DNA of 62,849 bases. Source: Oceanospirillum multiglobuliferum (lineage in GTDB: Bacteria > Pseudomonadota > Gammaproteobacteria > Pseudomonadales > Halomonadaceae). The stretch covers positions 1 to 62,849 of the forward strand of contig NZ_FUXG01000016.1 of the NCBI RefSeq assembly GCF_900167095.1, given 5' to 3'. Made by a program: the position numbers and the translations under genes. Below, piece by piece: positions 28,296 through 39,702 of this stretch. Numbering within the stretch: position 1 is the stretch's first letter; every line of letters begins with the position of its first letter. The notes below the pieces were generated by a model. The model saw nothing but the letters and a program-made list of their open reading frames with translations. It did no database searches and was not told the origin of the DNA.

Positions 28296-29477
28296 ATGCA
28301 AGAAGTTGTAATCGTCGCAGCAGGTCGTACCGCTATTGGTAGTTTCAATGGCAGCCTTAGCTCAGTATCAGCTGTTGACTTAGGCGCGGCCGTCATCAAA
28401 GGATTGTTAGAACAAACTGGTATTGATCCAAAACAAATTGATGAAGTGTTACTAGGCCAAGTACTAACTGCAGGTGAAGGCCAAAATACTGCACGTCAAG
28501 CCTGCATCAAAGGCGGCTTGCCTGAAACAACACCAGCGATGACCATTAATAAAGTTTGTGGCTCTGGCTTGAAAGCACTGCATTTAGCAACTCAAGCGAT
28601 TCGTCTAGGCGATGCCGATATGATCATTGCTGGTGGCCAAGAGAATATGTCTCAGTCAGCTCACGTGCTGCCTAACTCTCGCAACGGTCAGCGCATGGGC
28701 AATTGGGCACTACAGGACACTATGATTGTTGATGGCCTATGGTGTGCATTTAACGACTACCACATGGGCATCACTGCTGAAAACCTAGCAGAAAAATATA
28801 GCCTAAGCCGTGAAGAGCAAGATGCATTTGCTGCAATGTCACAGCAAAAAGCAGAAGAGGCGATCAAAGGCGGTCGCTTCTCTGATGAAATCATCCCTGT
28901 TTCAATTCCACAACGCAAAGGCGATCCAGTAGTATTCAACACGGATGAAAACGCTCGCTTTGGTACCACCGCTGAGAAGCTAGCGGCGATGCGTCCTGCA
29001 TTCAAAAAGGACGGCACTATTACAGCAGGTAACGCCTCTACACTGAACGACGGTGCAGCTGCTGTTATTCTATGCAGCGCGAAAAAGGCTGAAGAACTGG
29101 GCTTACCTGTTCTGGCTAAAATCGCAGCCTATTCTAACGCCGGTGTTGATCCTGCGATCATGGGTATCGGCCCTGTACCTGCGACTAAGCTGTGCTTGGA
29201 AAAAGCAGGTTGGGATATTAACGACCTAGACTTGATCGAAGCCAACGAAGCGTTTGCATCACAGGCTCTAAGCGTGAACAAAGAACTGGGCTGGGATACT
29301 GGCAAAGTTAACGTGAATGGTGGCGCGATTGCACTGGGTCACCCAATTGGCGCATCAGGCTGCCGTATTCTGGTTTCTCTGGTACATGAAATGATCAAGC
29401 GTGATGCGAAGAAAGGTCTAGCGACTTTGTGCATCGGTGGCGGTCAAGGTGTTGCATTGGCAATTGAGCGTGCGTAA
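28296..29477 (+). CDS. Acetyl-CoA C-acetyltransferase (thiolase)
   Basis: A 393-residue biosynthetic-type thiolase that condenses or cleaves acetoacetyl-CoA. The nucleophile is C88 (NKVCGSG), with H349 (GHPIGASG) and the second cysteine C379 (CIGGGQG). Length and motifs fit AtoB/PhaA; which pathway it serves (PHB, acetoacetate or ketogenesis) cannot be told, since no phaB or phaC lies nearby. I start it at ATG 28296, after AAGGAA. It has its own terminators on both sides. Confidence 0.93.
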   Translation: MQEVVIVAAGRTAIGSFNGSLSSVSAVDLGAAVIKGLLEQTGIDPKQIDEVLLGQVLTAGEGQNTARQACIKGGLPETTPAMTINKVCGSGLKALHLATQAIRLGDADMIIAGGQENMSQSAHVLPNSRNGQRMGNWALQDTMIVDGLWCAFNDYHMGITAENLAEKYSLSREEQDAFAAMSQQKAEEAIKGGRFSDEIIPVSIPQRKGDPVVFNTDENARFGTTAEKLAAMRPAFKKDGTITAGNASTLNDGAAAVILCSAKKAEELGLPVLAKIAAYSNAGVDPAIMGIGPVPATKLCLEKAGWDINDLDLIEANEAFASQALSVNKELGWDTGKVNVNGGAIALGHPIGASGCRILVSLVHEMIKRDAKKGLATLCIGGGQGVALAIERA

Positions 29478-29515
29478 GCCCCTCTGATTAACCAAGGTTA
29501 ATCTGCCAAATAAAC

Positions 29516-29549
29516 AAAAGGCCCAAGCTGAATCAGCTTGGGCCTTTTT
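29516..29549. terminator. Bidirectional terminator between thiolase gene and pnp
   Basis: A 15-bp perfect stem (29516-29530 with 29534-29548) has a 3-nt loop and T-runs on both strands, serving the converging thiolase and pnp transcripts. Confidence 0.92.
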
Positions 29550-29571
29550 ATTCGCCTGTGTAAGACAAGGA

Positions 29572-31677
29572 CTACACTGCCAGTGCAGCTGCCTTCTCTT
29601 CTTCAGTGACTTCTTTAACCGTTAGCTTAACGCGGCCACGGTTATCAACATCCAACACTTTAACTGCAATCACGTCACCTTCTTTCAGGTAATCGCTTAC
29701 TGCGTTAACACGTTCTTGTGCAATCTGAGAGATGTGCACCAGACCATCCTGACCCGGCAGGAAGTTAACAAATGCGCCGAAGTCAGCCAAACGCACCACG
29801 GTGCCTTTGTAAACTGCACCAATCTCAGCTTCGGCAGTGATGCCAGCCACTTCGTTGATTGCCGCTTGTGCTGAAGCTTTGTCTTCTGCGTAGATCTTAA
29901 CCAGACCGTTGTCATCGATATCAATAGAGGCACCAGTACGTTCGCAGATGCCGCGAATAGTTGCGCCGCCTTTACCGATTACGTCACGGATTTTCTCTGG
30001 ATCAATTTTGATCGTGGTCATCGCTGGGGCGTTTTCTGACAAAGTTTCACGGCCAGTGCTGATCACTTTGTTCATTTCACCAAGAATATGGATACGCGCT
30101 TTGTGAGCACGGTTCAGTGCCACTTCCATAATCTCTTCGTTGATCCCTTCGATTTTGATATCCATCTGCAATGCAGTGATACCTTCAGCAGTACCCGCGA
30201 CTTTAAAGTCCATATCGCCTAGGTGATCTTCGTCACCCAGAATGTCGGTCAGTACAGCAAAACCTTCGCCTTCCTTAACCAGACCCATTGCGATACCCGC
30301 AACTGGTGCTTTTAGAGGAACACCTGCGTCCATCAGGGCTAAAGATGCACCACAAACTGACGCCATTGAGCTAGAGCCGTTTGATTCAGTGATCTCAGAT
30401 ACTACGCGAATAGAGTATGGGAATTCTTCTTCAGTCGGTAAAACCGCCTGAACACCACGACGCGCCAGACGACCGTGACCGATTTCACGACGCTTAGGAC
30501 CACCCATGAAGCCCGCTTCACCTACAGAGTAAGGAGGGAAGTTGTAGTGCAGCATGAAAGGATCACGCACTTCACCCGCCAGAGACTCACTTATCTGTGC
30601 ATCACGCGCCGTACCTAGGGTCGCAGTTACGATGGCCTGTGTTTCACCACGAGTGAACAACGCAGAACCATGAGTTTTTTGCAACAAACCTACTTCAACT
30701 GCGATGGCACGTACAGTATCTTGATCACGACCATCAATACGTGGCTCGCCGTTTACAACCGCTTGACGCACGATCTGCTTCTCTAAGCTACCAAATGCAG
30801 CTTTAATCGCATCTGCACTGGTTTCTTCATTAGACAGTGTTTCTACAGCTTCCGTTTTCAATGCACCTAGTAGGGCATAGCGATCCTGCTTAACGGTAAT
30901 TTTGTAAGCGTCTTTGATCTTGTTGGTATAAGCCATCGCAACCAGTTGCTTGGTTGCAGTGTCTTCTGGCTTCGGCTGCCAATCCCAAGCAGGCGTTGCC
31001 ACTTCAGCAGCAAATTCTTTAATTGCGCTAACTACGGCTTGCATCTCTTTATGAGCAAACAATACTGCGCCTAGCATTTCGTCTTCTGTCAGCTCTTCTG
31101 CTTCAGACTCTACCATCAGTACGGCATTCTCAGTACCCGCAACCACCATGTCTAACAGTGATTCTTCCAACTTGTCGTTGTTCGGGTTCAGAATGTAGCC
31201 TTCATCATCAGTGAAGCCCACACGAGCGGCACCCACAGGGCCACTGAACGGTACACCAGAGATGCTCAACGCGGCAGAAGTACCAATTAACGCTGCAATA
31301 TCTGGGTTCTCATTCTTTTCAGCCGACATCACCGTACAGATGATCTGTACTTCATTCATGAAGCCATCTGCAAACAAAGGACGGATCGGACGATCAATCA
31401 AACGAGAAGTTAAGGTTTCATTTTCTGTTGGACGGCCTTCACGCTTGAAGTAACCACCTGGAATCTTACCTACAGCGTAAGTTTTTTCTTGGTAGTGAAC
31501 AGACAGTGGAAAAAAGCCCGCATCCGGAGCTGCATCTTTCTTGGCCACAACTGTACAAAGTACAGAAGTATTATTAATCGTTACCAGTACAGCAGCAGTC
31601 GCTTGACGTGCGATTCGACCTGTTTCTAAGGTCACGGTCTGGTTGCCGTATGTAAATGTTTTGATAACCGGATTCAC
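29572..31677 (-). CDS. pnp: Polynucleotide phosphorylase
   Basis: This 701-residue 3'-5' phosphorolytic exoribonuclease is a core part of the RNA degradosome. Order: RNase PH-like domain 1, helical linker, RNase PH-like domain 2, a KH domain ([15 protein letters not shown]) and an S1 domain ([14 protein letters not shown]). I start it at GTG 31677 ([10 protein letters not shown]), preceded by AAGGAA. The longer frame opening at 31770 runs through the rpsO terminator and should be disregarded. Confidence 0.97.
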   Translation of the reverse strand: MNPVIKTFTYGNQTVTLETGRIARQATAAVLVTINNTSVLCTVVAKKDAAPDAGFFPLSVHYQEKTYAVGKIPGGYFKREGRPTENETLTSRLIDRPIRPLFADGFMNEVQIICTVMSAEKNENPDIAALIGTSAALSISGVPFSGPVGAARVGFTDDEGYILNPNNDKLEESLLDMVVAGTENAVLMVESEAEELTEDEMLGAVLFAHKEMQAVVSAIKEFAAEVATPAWDWQPKPEDTATKQLVAMAYTNKIKDAYKITVKQDRYALLGALKTEAVETLSNEETSADAIKAAFGSLEKQIVRQAVVNGEPRIDGRDQDTVRAIAVEVGLLQKTHGSALFTRGETQAIVTATLGTARDAQISESLAGEVRDPFMLHYNFPPYSVGEAGFMGGPKRREIGHGRLARRGVQAVLPTEEEFPYSIRVVSEITESNGSSSMASVCGASLALMDAGVPLKAPVAGIAMGLVKEGEGFAVLTDILGDEDHLGDMDFKVAGTAEGITALQMDIKIEGINEEIMEVALNRAHKARIHILGEMNKVISTGRETLSENAPAMTTIKIDPEKIRDVIGKGGATIRGICERTGASIDIDDNGLVKIYAEDKASAQAAINEVAGITAEAEIGAVYKGTVVRLADFGAFVNFLPGQDGLVHISQIAQERVNAVSDYLKEGDVIAVKVLDVDNRGRVKLTVKEVTEEEKAAALAV

Positions 31678-31730
31678 GGTGATTTCCTTCCAATATCTAT
31701 TGCTTTCATGTTTGTCTATTCTCACACAAA

Positions 31731-31761
31731 GAAGCCCGCTATCAAAGAGATAGCGGGCTTC
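31731..31761 (-). terminator. Hairpin between rpsO and pnp
   Basis: A 13-bp perfect stem (31731-31743 with 31749-31761), 5-nt loop, then TTTGTGTG on the minus strand. In E. coli the same interval holds a terminator and RNase III processing sites that control pnp. Confidence 0.85.
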
Positions 31762-31793
31762 CATAGACAATCAATTGAAAGATTGTCAGCGTA

Positions 31794-32063
31794 TTAGCGG
31801 CGTAGGCCTAGACGCTTGATCAAATCACTGTAACGAGTAACGTCTTTACCTTTCAGGTAGTCCAGCAGTTTACGACGCTGGTTTACCATGCGGATCAGAC
31901 CACGACGTGAGTGGTGATCGTGCTTGTGAGATTTGAAGTGATCTTGCAGACCATTGATGTTCAAAGTTAACAGAGCAACTTGAACTTCTGGAGAACCAGT
32001 ATCGCCTTCGCCACGCTGATAGTCTTTAACGATTGCTGCTTTTTCTGCTGCAGATAGAGCCAT
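31794..32063 (-). CDS. rpsO: 30S ribosomal protein S15
   Basis: This 89-residue protein binds 16S rRNA early in 30S assembly. The core [15 protein letters not shown] and LLDYLKGKD segments are typical and the length is exact. It sits in the conserved truB-rpsO-pnp order. Confidence 0.98.
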   Translation of the reverse strand: MALSAAEKAAIVKDYQRGEGDTGSPEVQVALLTLNINGLQDHFKSHKHDHHSRRGLIRMVNQRRKLLDYLKGKDVTRYSDLIKRLGLRR

Positions 32064-32129
32064 GATATATCTCCTAGTGAATATGCAAATAAATAAGATT
32101 CAGGTTAACCGTGCATATTTACAGCTAAC

Positions 32130-33053
32130 CTAATCGGTTACCGTCTCATCGGTAACAATCAGGCGACGCGGCATTAAACGCCCCGTCTCTGATGCTTCAG
32201 CCAAACCTAAAAACTGCTGTTCTGGGTCGTACAAACGTACCATTCCAGTTAGATTTTCTGTATTGGCGATATCTTGGCCGTGCAGGATACGCGCAGTTTC
32301 TGCTGCAGACAAATTTTTCTTGGCAAAATGACTGACTAAAATATCTGCTGGCAATAAATAGTGATCAATAGACCCCTCATCATCGCGTACTTGTTGAAGC
32401 TGATCCATTGAGATCATTTCAGCAGCCTCAAAACCACCAGTATGCGTACGATGTAGGCTAATCAGATGTGCACCACATCCAAGCTGCTCGCCAATGTCTT
32501 CTGCTAACGTCCTCACGTAAGTGCCTTTTGAGCAACGTACCGAGAAAGTTAAGTCAGGCGCTTGCCAATTGATAAGCTCAATAGAGTAAATCGTTACAGG
32601 GCGTGCTTTACGCTCAACCGTTTTGCCTTCTCGGGCAAGTTTGTACAGCGGCTGACCATTCTGCTTAAGTGCCGAGTACATCGGTGGCACTTGTTCAATA
32701 GCGCCGACAAAACCTTGCATCACTTGCTGTAGCTGCTCAATGCTCAGCTCCGGTACGGAACGCTCATGGATAATTTCACCATCTGCGTCGCCAGTATCAG
32801 ACACTTGGCCTAAACGCGCACAGGCGATATAAGCTTTATCGGCATCAAGTAAATAGCTGGAAAACTTAGTGGCTTCACCAAAGCACAATGGCAACAAGCC
32901 TGTTGCCATTGGATCAAGATTACCGGTGTGTCCGCCTTTGCTGGCAAACAGCATCGCACGAACCTTCTGTAGCGCCTTGTTACTAGAAATACCCGTAGGT
33001 TTATTCAGTAACAAGACCCCAGAAATCGCGCGACCTTTGCGACGTCGAGCCAC
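32130..33053 (-). CDS. truB: tRNA pseudouridine-55 synthase
   Basis: This 307-residue enzyme modifies U55 in the T loop of tRNAs. The catalytic aspartate is D47 in GHTGNLDPMATG, and a C-terminal PUA-like domain is present. Its start overlaps the rbfA stop, indicating coupling within the nusA-infB operon. Confidence 0.97.
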   Translation of the reverse strand: MARRRKGRAISGVLLLNKPTGISSNKALQKVRAMLFASKGGHTGNLDPMATGLLPLCFGEATKFSSYLLDADKAYIACARLGQVSDTGDADGEIIHERSVPELSIEQLQQVMQGFVGAIEQVPPMYSALKQNGQPLYKLAREGKTVERKARPVTIYSIELINWQAPDLTFSVRCSKGTYVRTLAEDIGEQLGCGAHLISLHRTHTGGFEAAEMISMDQLQQVRDDEGSIDHYLLPADILVSHFAKKNLSAAETARILHGQDIANTENLTGMVRLYDPEQQFLGLAEASETGRLMPRRLIVTDETVTD

Positions 33054-33472
33054 TATTGACCATCCTTCTGATCATCAGCACCCGCATCAGCCTGCTCATC
33101 TGCGATACGCTCTTTATCAGCGGCCACCGCTTTATCGATCAAGCTCGACAGTTTCTGACCATACACAACGCTAGCATCATAATGAAAACGCAGCTGAGGT
33201 ACGGTACGCAGCTTGATCGCTTTGCCAATCTGCGTACGCAAAAAGCCAGAAGCACGACGCAGTACTTCTACGTCTTCTTTGGCCTCTGCTTCAGTATCTT
33301 TGTTTAGTACGGTGATATAAACATCGGCATAACCCAAATCAGAACTGATCTTCACTTGGTTAACCGTCACCATGCCTAAGCGCGGATCTTTTACTTCAAA
33401 CTGAATCAGCCGAGCCAGCTCCTTTTGGAGCTGCTCAGAGATTCGGTCAGTTCGTTTGAACTCACGAGCCAT
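33053..33472 (-). CDS. rbfA: Ribosome-binding factor A
   Basis: A 139-residue KH-type protein for late 30S maturation and cold adaptation. The N-terminus REFKRTDRISEQLQKELA and the DPRLG segment are diagnostic. The C-terminal tail is acidic and Gln-rich. It lies 24 bases after infB and overlaps truB. Confidence 0.96.
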   Translation of the reverse strand: MAREFKRTDRISEQLQKELARLIQFEVKDPRLGMVTVNQVKISSDLGYADVYITVLNKDTEAEAKEDVEVLRRASGFLRTQIGKAIKLRTVPQLRFHYDASVVYGQKLSSLIDKAVAADKERIADEQADAGADDQKDGQ

Positions 33473-33496
33473 TCGAGTTTGTTCCTCAGTGACGCC

Positions 33497-36124
33497 TTAC
33501 AGCGTGCGCTCAACTTTAACTTTGTCAAAGACTTCGATTTTATCGCCGACTTTAACATCGTTGTAGTTTTTCACGCCGATACCACACTCTACGCCGTTAC
33601 GAACTTCGTTTACGTCATCTTTAAAGCGACGTAGTGACTCAAGTTCGCCTTCGTAGATAACAACGTTATCACGTAAAACGCGGATCTTCTTATTACGGAA
33701 TACGCTACCTTCAACCACCAAACAACCTGCAATAGCGCCCAGTTTCGGAGAGCGGAAGACATCGCGCACTTCTGCGATACCCACGATCTCTTCTTTGAAT
33801 TCTGGCGCTAACATACCAGTCATTGCTTGTTTCACATGGTCGATCAGCTCATAAATAACGCTGTAGTAGCGTAAGTCTAGCTCTTCACGCTCAATAATCG
33901 CGCGTGCTGATGCGTCTGCACGCACGTTGAAGCCAACTAGAATAGCATTAGATGCCAATGCTAAGTTTGCGTCAGTCTCAGCAATACCACCTACACCAGA
34001 AGAGATAATGCTTACTTTCACTTCATCAGTAGACAGCTCTTGCAATGAGGCAGAGATCGCTTCCAAAGAACCACGTACATCTGTTTTCAGTACGATATTC
34101 AAGCTAGCAATTTCACCTTTGCCCATGTTTTCAAACATGTTCTCAAGCTTAGCAGCTTGCTGACGAGCCAGTTTCACATCACGGAACTTGCCTTGACGGA
34201 ACATTGCCACTTCACGCGCTTTACGCTCGTCTTTAACAACGGTGAACTCATCACCAGCGTTAGGCGTGCCATCTAAACCTTGAATTTCAACTGGAATAGA
34301 AGGACCTGCTTCTGCTGTTTGCTGACCATTTTCATCTAACAAGGCACGTACACGACCATAGTGCAGACCTGCAAGAATGATATCGCCTTTACGCAGCGTT
34401 CCGTTCTGAACTAGAACTGTTGAAACTGGGCCACGACCTTTATCCAAGCGCGCTTCTACCACAACACCTTTCGCAGGTGCTTCAGGTACAGCAGTCAGCT
34501 CAAGCATTTCAGACTGTAATAGAACAGCGTCTAACAGTTCATCAATACCTGTGCCCACTTTCGCCGAAACGTGGATGAACGGCACATCACCGCCCCACTC
34601 TTCAGGGATAACATCTTTAGCTGACAGCTCGTTCTTAACGCGATCTGGGTCTGCGCCTTCTTTATCAATTTTGTTCACAGCAACAACGATGGGTACACCA
34701 GCAGCTTTAGCGTGTTGAATCGCTTCTTCCGTTTGAGGCATCACGCCATCATCCGCAGCAACCACAAGGATTACAACGTCAGTGGCTTTAGCACCACGTG
34801 CACGCATTGCGGTAAACGCAGCGTGGCCTGGAGTATCCAAGAAAGTGATCATACCGTGACCAGTTTCTACGTGGTACGCACCGATGTGCTGGGTAATACC
34901 ACCTGACTCGCCTGACGCTACTTTGGCACGACGAATATAATCAAGTAACGACGTCTTACCGTGGTCAACGTGACCCATAACAGTAACAACAGGCGCACGA
35001 TTCATCTCATGGCCTTCGTAGCTGATTGAGTCTAATACGTCATCCTCAAGCGCATTATCATTCAGCAGCTTGAACTTGTGACCCATCTCCTCCACTACAA
35101 GCTGTGCAGTGTCTTGATCAATCACTTGGTTGATGGTCACCATGGCGCCCATCTTGAACATAACTTTGATTACTTCAGCTGCTTTAACGGTCATACGTTC
35201 CGCTAGTTCAGCTACTGTAATCGCTTCTGGAATCGCAACTTCACGTACGATTGGCGCAGTTGGGCGCTCAAAACCATGCTCACGCTTTGGCCCAGAAGAA
35301 CGATCATTGCCATTAGTACTGCCACTGCGCTTAGCAGTTTTCTTCGCGCTACGTACTTCCTTCTTACCGCGACGAGGTGCAATTTCTTTCTCTTTACGCT
35401 CAGCATATTCAGGCTTGCCAGAAGTTTTCTTAGACTTACCGGCACCCGCACCTTTAGTGCTAGCAGGGGACTCGTCACGGAACTTCTTCGCCACTTCTTC
35501 TTTCTTACGCTCAGGAGAAGGAATATCAACTATGTCACTGACAACAACTGGCTCAACAATATCGACTGGCTTAGGTGCTTGTGCTGGGCGTGGAGGTTGT
35601 GATGAACGCGGTTGCTGAGCAGGACGCTGCTGTGGAGCAGGGCGCTGCTGCGGGGCAGCTTTCTGACCTGAACCATCTTGCGAGGCGCGTTGCGCAGGTG
35701 CTTCTGCTTTACGCTTTTCATCAGCAGATTTACGCTTAGCCTCATCAGCTGCTTTGCGCTTAGCGTTCTCTGCAGCTTTACGCGCAGCTTCTTCTTCCTT
35801 CAAACGAGCCGCTTCTGCGGCTTGTTCTGCTTCAGTGTTCTTAACGTAAGTACGCTTTTTACGCACCTCGATATTAACCGTCTTTTTACCTGCATTCGTT
35901 TTCAGCTTGGTCGTAGTACGGCGATTCAGAGTAATTTTCCCTGGCTCCGCTGCATCACCACCATGGCTTTTTTTCAGGTATGCTAACAAGCTCTGCTTGT
36001 CCTTTTCTGATACGGTTTCCTGTTCACTTTTGTGTGGTAGGCCTGCTTCGCTCATCTGCTCCAGCAAACGTCCCACAGGTCGGCCAACGCTCTCGGCGAA
36101 CTCTTTTACAGTTGTTTCTGCCAT
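33497..36124 (-). CDS. infB: Translation initiation factor IF-2
   Basis: This 875-residue GTPase delivers initiator tRNA to the 30S subunit. It has a short N-terminal IF2N domain, a long charged linker rich in Ala, Lys, Glu and Pro/Gln (about 90-290), then the GTPase domain with G1 at 384-391 (GHVDHGKT), DTPGH and NKID motifs, and C-terminal beta-barrel domains. The gene for its cargo, tRNA-fMet, heads the same operon. Confidence 0.98.
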   Translation of the reverse strand: MAETTVKEFAESVGRPVGRLLEQMSEAGLPHKSEQETVSEKDKQSLLAYLKKSHGGDAAEPGKITLNRRTTTKLKTNAGKKTVNIEVRKKRTYVKNTEAEQAAEAARLKEEEAARKAAENAKRKAADEAKRKSADEKRKAEAPAQRASQDGSGQKAAPQQRPAPQQRPAQQPRSSQPPRPAQAPKPVDIVEPVVVSDIVDIPSPERKKEEVAKKFRDESPASTKGAGAGKSKKTSGKPEYAERKEKEIAPRRGKKEVRSAKKTAKRSGSTNGNDRSSGPKREHGFERPTAPIVREVAIPEAITVAELAERMTVKAAEVIKVMFKMGAMVTINQVIDQDTAQLVVEEMGHKFKLLNDNALEDDVLDSISYEGHEMNRAPVVTVMGHVDHGKTSLLDYIRRAKVASGESGGITQHIGAYHVETGHGMITFLDTPGHAAFTAMRARGAKATDVVILVVAADDGVMPQTEEAIQHAKAAGVPIVVAVNKIDKEGADPDRVKNELSAKDVIPEEWGGDVPFIHVSAKVGTGIDELLDAVLLQSEMLELTAVPEAPAKGVVVEARLDKGRGPVSTVLVQNGTLRKGDIILAGLHYGRVRALLDENGQQTAEAGPSIPVEIQGLDGTPNAGDEFTVVKDERKAREVAMFRQGKFRDVKLARQQAAKLENMFENMGKGEIASLNIVLKTDVRGSLEAISASLQELSTDEVKVSIISSGVGGIAETDANLALASNAILVGFNVRADASARAIIEREELDLRYYSVIYELIDHVKQAMTGMLAPEFKEEIVGIAEVRDVFRSPKLGAIAGCLVVEGSVFRNKKIRVLRDNVVIYEGELESLRRFKDDVNEVRNGVECGIGVKNYNDVKVGDKIEVFDKVKVERTL

Positions 36125-36152
36125 TCATTAATCTCCTGTGACTTTGCTGCGC

Positions 36153-37646
36153 TTATTCGCCGCCTTCGAACCAAGGGGCACGGGCTGTCATGATGAGCTG
36201 ACCCGCTTTTTCCTCAGACATACCATCAATATCGAGCAAGTCATCAATTGACTGTTCGGCTAGATCTTCCATAGTACGGATGCCTTTGCTTGCAAGAGTA
36301 AATGCAAGATGCTTATCCATACCATCCATTGTCAGAAGATCTTCTGCTGGTTCAGAATCTTCCAGCTGCTCTTCAGTTGCGATAGCAAGGGTTAACAGCT
36401 CATCTTTTGCACGGCTGCGCAGATCTTTAACTAAATCTTCATCAAATCCATCGATGGACAACATTTCATCGATAGGTACATAGGCAACTTCTTCCAAGCT
36501 GGTGAAGCCTTCGTCTGCAAGTAGACGGGCAAGCTCTTCATCAACATCAAGGTGGCTAATAAACAGCTGTATAATGCTGTCGAACTCTTCACCTTGTTTG
36601 GCGTCCGCTTCCTCTTCGGTCATAACATTAATTTTCCAACCAGTTAACTCACTGGCCAGACGTACGTTCTGCCCATTGCGACCGATGGCTTGAGCCAAAT
36701 TCTCGGAGGCAACCGCAACGTCCATTTCATTTTTATCTTCATCAACAATGATCGAGGCCACTTCTGCCGGTGCCATTGCGTTGATGACCAACTGAGCCGG
36801 GTTGTCATCCCACAACACAATATCAACACGCTCGTTACCCAGTTCAGAGGATACAGCTTGCACGCGTGAACCACGCATACCAACACAAGCACCTACTGGG
36901 TCAATACGCTTGTCGTTGGTTTTTACTGCAATTTTGGCACGCAGGCCAGCGTCACGCGCTGCACCACGAATTTCGATAAGCTGCTCTGCAATTTCAGGTA
37001 CTTCAATGCGGAACAACTCAATCAAAAACTGTGGACGAGAGCGGCTCAGTAATAACTGTGCCGAACGAGCCTCTGGGTTAACCTCTGCCAATAGCGCACG
37101 CACACGGTCGTTGATGCGATATTTCTCACCAGAAATCATCTCGTCACGAGGTAGGTAAGCTTCAGCATTCCCACCCAGATCAACGATAATGCCGTCTCGG
37201 GTCACTTTCTTTACAGTACCGTTAACAATCTCGCCCTGCTTTTCAGCATACTGCTTGACGATCTCTGCACGCTCAGCTTCACGTACTTTCTGTACGATCA
37301 CTTGCTTTGCGGTTTGTGCTGCAATACGGCCGAATGCGATGGATTCAATCTGCTCTTCAATCACATCACCCAGCTTTAGGGCGGCGTCTTTTTTCAGCGC
37401 GTTTGTCAGCGATATTTCATGGTCAACATCATCAAGCTCGATGTCCTCAACCACAGTCCAACGACGGAACGTCTCATAGCCACCCGTGCGACGATCAATA
37501 GAAACTCGAACATCCGCTTCTTCATCTTCGAAACGTTTTTTTGAGGCACTCGCTAGCGCAAGTTCGATCGCCTCAAAAATCACTTCTTTAGAAACGCCTT
37601 TCTCGTTCGAAACGGCATCTACTACCAGAAGAATTTCTTTACTCAT
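36153..37646 (-). CDS. nusA: Transcription termination/antitermination factor NusA
   Basis: A 497-residue RNA polymerase partner for pausing, termination and rrn antitermination. Order: N-terminal polymerase-binding domain, S1 domain ([18 protein letters not shown]), two KH domains (the second with [11 protein letters not shown]), and two C-terminal acidic repeats (about 365-490). In the usual rimP-nusA-infB operon. Confidence 0.97.
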   Translation of the reverse strand: MSKEILLVVDAVSNEKGVSKEVIFEAIELALASASKKRFEDEEADVRVSIDRRTGGYETFRRWTVVEDIELDDVDHEISLTNALKKDAALKLGDVIEEQIESIAFGRIAAQTAKQVIVQKVREAERAEIVKQYAEKQGEIVNGTVKKVTRDGIIVDLGGNAEAYLPRDEMISGEKYRINDRVRALLAEVNPEARSAQLLLSRSRPQFLIELFRIEVPEIAEQLIEIRGAARDAGLRAKIAVKTNDKRIDPVGACVGMRGSRVQAVSSELGNERVDIVLWDDNPAQLVINAMAPAEVASIIVDEDKNEMDVAVASENLAQAIGRNGQNVRLASELTGWKINVMTEEEADAKQGEEFDSIIQLFISHLDVDEELARLLADEGFTSLEEVAYVPIDEMLSIDGFDEDLVKDLRSRAKDELLTLAIATEEQLEDSEPAEDLLTMDGMDKHLAFTLASKGIRTMEDLAEQSIDDLLDIDGMSEEKAGQLIMTARAPWFEGGE

Positions 37647-37669
37647 GCCATTGCCTCAACAAAAAGTCC

Positions 37670-38131
37670 TTAGTCATCAAACTGTGGTACGATCCGAGCC
37701 TGATCTATATTTTCAATCGGCAGACAGTATTCGTCCTGCCCGATAACCAGTAGCACTTCGTCATTTTCAGTGCCATTTATAATACCGATGAATTTACGAC
37801 GGCCTTCAAAGGCTACATTCAAGCGCAAACTCACCTTATGTCCACGGTAACGCGCATATTGCTCAATAGTGAACAGCGGGCGATCCATACCAGGGGATGA
37901 TACTTCTAGGGTATATTCACTGCTGATGGGGTCTTCAACATCCATCACGTTACCCAACTGACGGCTAACCTCTCCACAATGCTCGACAGTGATGCCATCT
38001 GGCCCGTCAATATAGATTCTCAGCAGAGAGTGATTACCTTGTGGCTTATATTCTAGCCCCCAGAACTCAAGCCCTAACGCCTCGACGACTGGTCTAGCCA
38101 GATCGATAAGCAAAGTCTCTTTCTTTGCCAT
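37670..38131 (-). CDS. rimP: Ribosome maturation factor RimP
   Basis: A 153-residue two-domain protein needed for 30S maturation. Typical segments are RIYIDGPDGITVEHC and EVSSPGMDRPLF. I start it at ATG 38131, four bases after GGTGA; a TTG directly before it is the other option. First protein gene downstream of the initiator tRNA gene, as in E. coli. Confidence 0.96.
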   Translation of the reverse strand: MAKKETLLIDLARPVVEALGLEFWGLEYKPQGNHSLLRIYIDGPDGITVEHCGEVSRQLGNVMDVEDPISSEYTLEVSSPGMDRPLFTIEQYARYRGHKVSLRLNVAFEGRRKFIGIINGTENDEVLLVIGQDEYCLPIENIDQARIVPQFDD

Positions 38132-38171
38132 CAATTCACCCCAAAATTGTTAACCGATAATTTTCAGAAGC

Positions 38172-38206
38172 TAACAAAAAGCCCCTATAAAAGGGGCTTT
38201 TTGTTA
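38172..38206 (-). terminator. Terminator/attenuator between tRNA-fMet and rimP
   Basis: A 14-bp perfect stem (38172-38185 with 38193-38206) with a 7-nt loop and T-runs on either strand. On the minus strand it follows the tRNA gene, so it probably lets only part of the transcripts proceed into rimP-nusA-infB. Confidence 0.85.
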
Positions 38207-38212
38207 AAAAAT

Positions 38213-38289
<77 letters not shown>

Positions 38290-38345
38290 TCAAGAAGCTG
38301 TGCATTCTATTGACTAACTCATCATTAGTCAAGGAAAGCTGCATT

Positions 38346-38432
38346 TGGTGCCGAAAGCGGGACTTGAACCCGCACGATCATACGATCACCACCCCCTCAA
38401 GATGGCGTGTCTACCAATTCCACCACTTCGGC
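38346..38432 (-). tRNA. leuU: tRNA-Leu (GAG anticodon)
   Basis: An 87-base class II tRNA with a long variable arm (GTGATCGTATGATCGT region), CCA encoded and acceptor stem GCCGAAG/CTTTCGGC. The anticodon loop TTGAGGG gives GAG. It lies between secG and tRNA-fMet, the same order as secG-leuU in E. coli. Confidence 0.96.
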
Positions 38433-38479
38433 ATATCCGATACTGCGAGCAAGCTTATAAAACAACCTTTTATTATCGG

Positions 38480-38839
38480 CTATTTTGTTACAGGTACATC
38501 ACCATCTGCTGGCGCTTTATTTTCCTCAAGAACTGGAAGTGCGTTAGACTCCTGCACTGCTTCTTGAGTCACAATACCTGTTGTTGCTGCACTGTTCACC
38601 GATTTAGCCTGCTGACTGGCATAAACAGCCAGCGCCAAACTAGTCACGAAAAACAGGGTCGCAATTATAGCCGTGATTCGGCCTAAAAAGCTAGTATTTC
38701 CTGTACTGCCAAAGATCGTTTGCGAGGCACCACCACCAAAAGATGCACCAGCTTCAGCACCTTTACCTTGCTGAATTAATACCAGCGCGACCAAAGCCAC
38801 AGCAAGTATAACGTGCACAACCAAAATTAAGGTTTCCAT
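38480..38839 (-). CDS. secG: Preprotein translocase subunit SecG
   Basis: A 119-residue membrane protein with two helices (about 3-20 and 52-72) and the conserved loop LIQQGKGAEAGASFGGGASQ. It assists SecYE in export. The C-terminal tail is longer than the minimal family core and has no recognised feature. Confidence 0.95.
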   Translation of the reverse strand: METLILVVHVILAVALVALVLIQQGKGAEAGASFGGGASQTIFGSTGNTSFLGRITAIIATLFFVTSLALAVYASQQAKSVNSAATTGIVTQEAVQESNALPVLEENKAPADGDVPVTK

Positions 38840-38860
38840 CGTTTTTGACCTTTTTAGAAA

Positions 38861-39607
38861 TTAACCCGCCTGCTGGCAGATTGAAATAAATTCTTTTGCA
38901 TCCAACGATGCACCACCAACCAATGCGCCATCAATATCAGGCTGGGCAAATAGCTCACTAGCATTATCAGCTTTTACACTGCCGCCATATAAAATAGGCA
39001 TCTGTGCTGCTGCGTCGGCACTTTGCTCTGCTAAAGCAGCACGAATTGCAGCATGAACAGCCTGCGCCTGCTCACTTGTCGCAGTTTTGCCTGTACCAAT
39101 AGCCCAAACAGGCTCATAGGCAATTACAAGGTTCGACCAGTTCGTGACCGACAGCACTTTAGTGACAGCAGCCACTTGAGACAATACCACGTCTAGCGTA
39201 CGACCAGATTCACGCTCTTCCAAGGTTTCGCCAACACAGAGCACTGCTATCAAATCAGCCTGAACCGCAGCAACAACTTTTGCAGCGACCTGTGCATCGG
39301 TTTCGCCAAATAAGGCTCGACGCTCAGAGTGGCCAATTAACACATAACCGACCGACAACTCTTGCAGCATACCCACCGAGATTTCACCCGTATAAGCACC
39401 TGATGGCTGATCATGACAATTTTGCGCCCCAATTAAAACACTTGAGCCAGCGTGAGCTTTTGCTGACACCAGATAGGGTGCAGGTGGACAGACCAACACC
39501 TCTGCACTCAAGGTCTCTGCTACTTCAGCCAATTGTGGCAACAGTGTATTTATCAGCTCATTTGAGCCATTCATTTTCCAGTTGCCAGCAACAATCTTCT
39601 TTCGCAT
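38861..39607 (-). CDS. tpiA: Triose-phosphate isomerase
   Basis: This 248-residue TIM barrel interconverts DHAP and glyceraldehyde 3-phosphate. Active-site residues are present: K11 (GNWKMNG), the histidine in IGHSERR, and the glutamate in AYEPVWAIGTG. Located between glmM and secG, as in many gammaproteobacteria. Confidence 0.98.
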   Translation of the reverse strand: MRKKIVAGNWKMNGSNELINTLLPQLAEVAETLSAEVLVCPPAPYLVSAKAHAGSSVLIGAQNCHDQPSGAYTGEISVGMLQELSVGYVLIGHSERRALFGETDAQVAAKVVAAVQADLIAVLCVGETLEERESGRTLDVVLSQVAAVTKVLSVTNWSNLVIAYEPVWAIGTGKTATSEQAQAVHAAIRAALAEQSADAAAQMPILYGGSVKADNASELFAQPDIDGALVGGASLDAKEFISICQQAG

Positions 39608-39702
39608 AAAATTTCCTGTATTTCAGGGCGCAAAATATTACTGCATAGCCCTCAATCTGACAAGCTGCATAGTCAAGTCGACAGCTCTGTTAACGGCCTT
39701 AA

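Noticed and set aside
31678-31770. 31-codon upstream extension of pnp
   Set aside because: It runs through the rpsO-pnp hairpin; GTG 31677 has a good ribosome site and the family N-terminus NPVIK.
35212-35745. Several long alternative frames inside infB
   Set aside because: They arise from the codon pattern of the charged linker of IF-2 and have no independent starts or families.
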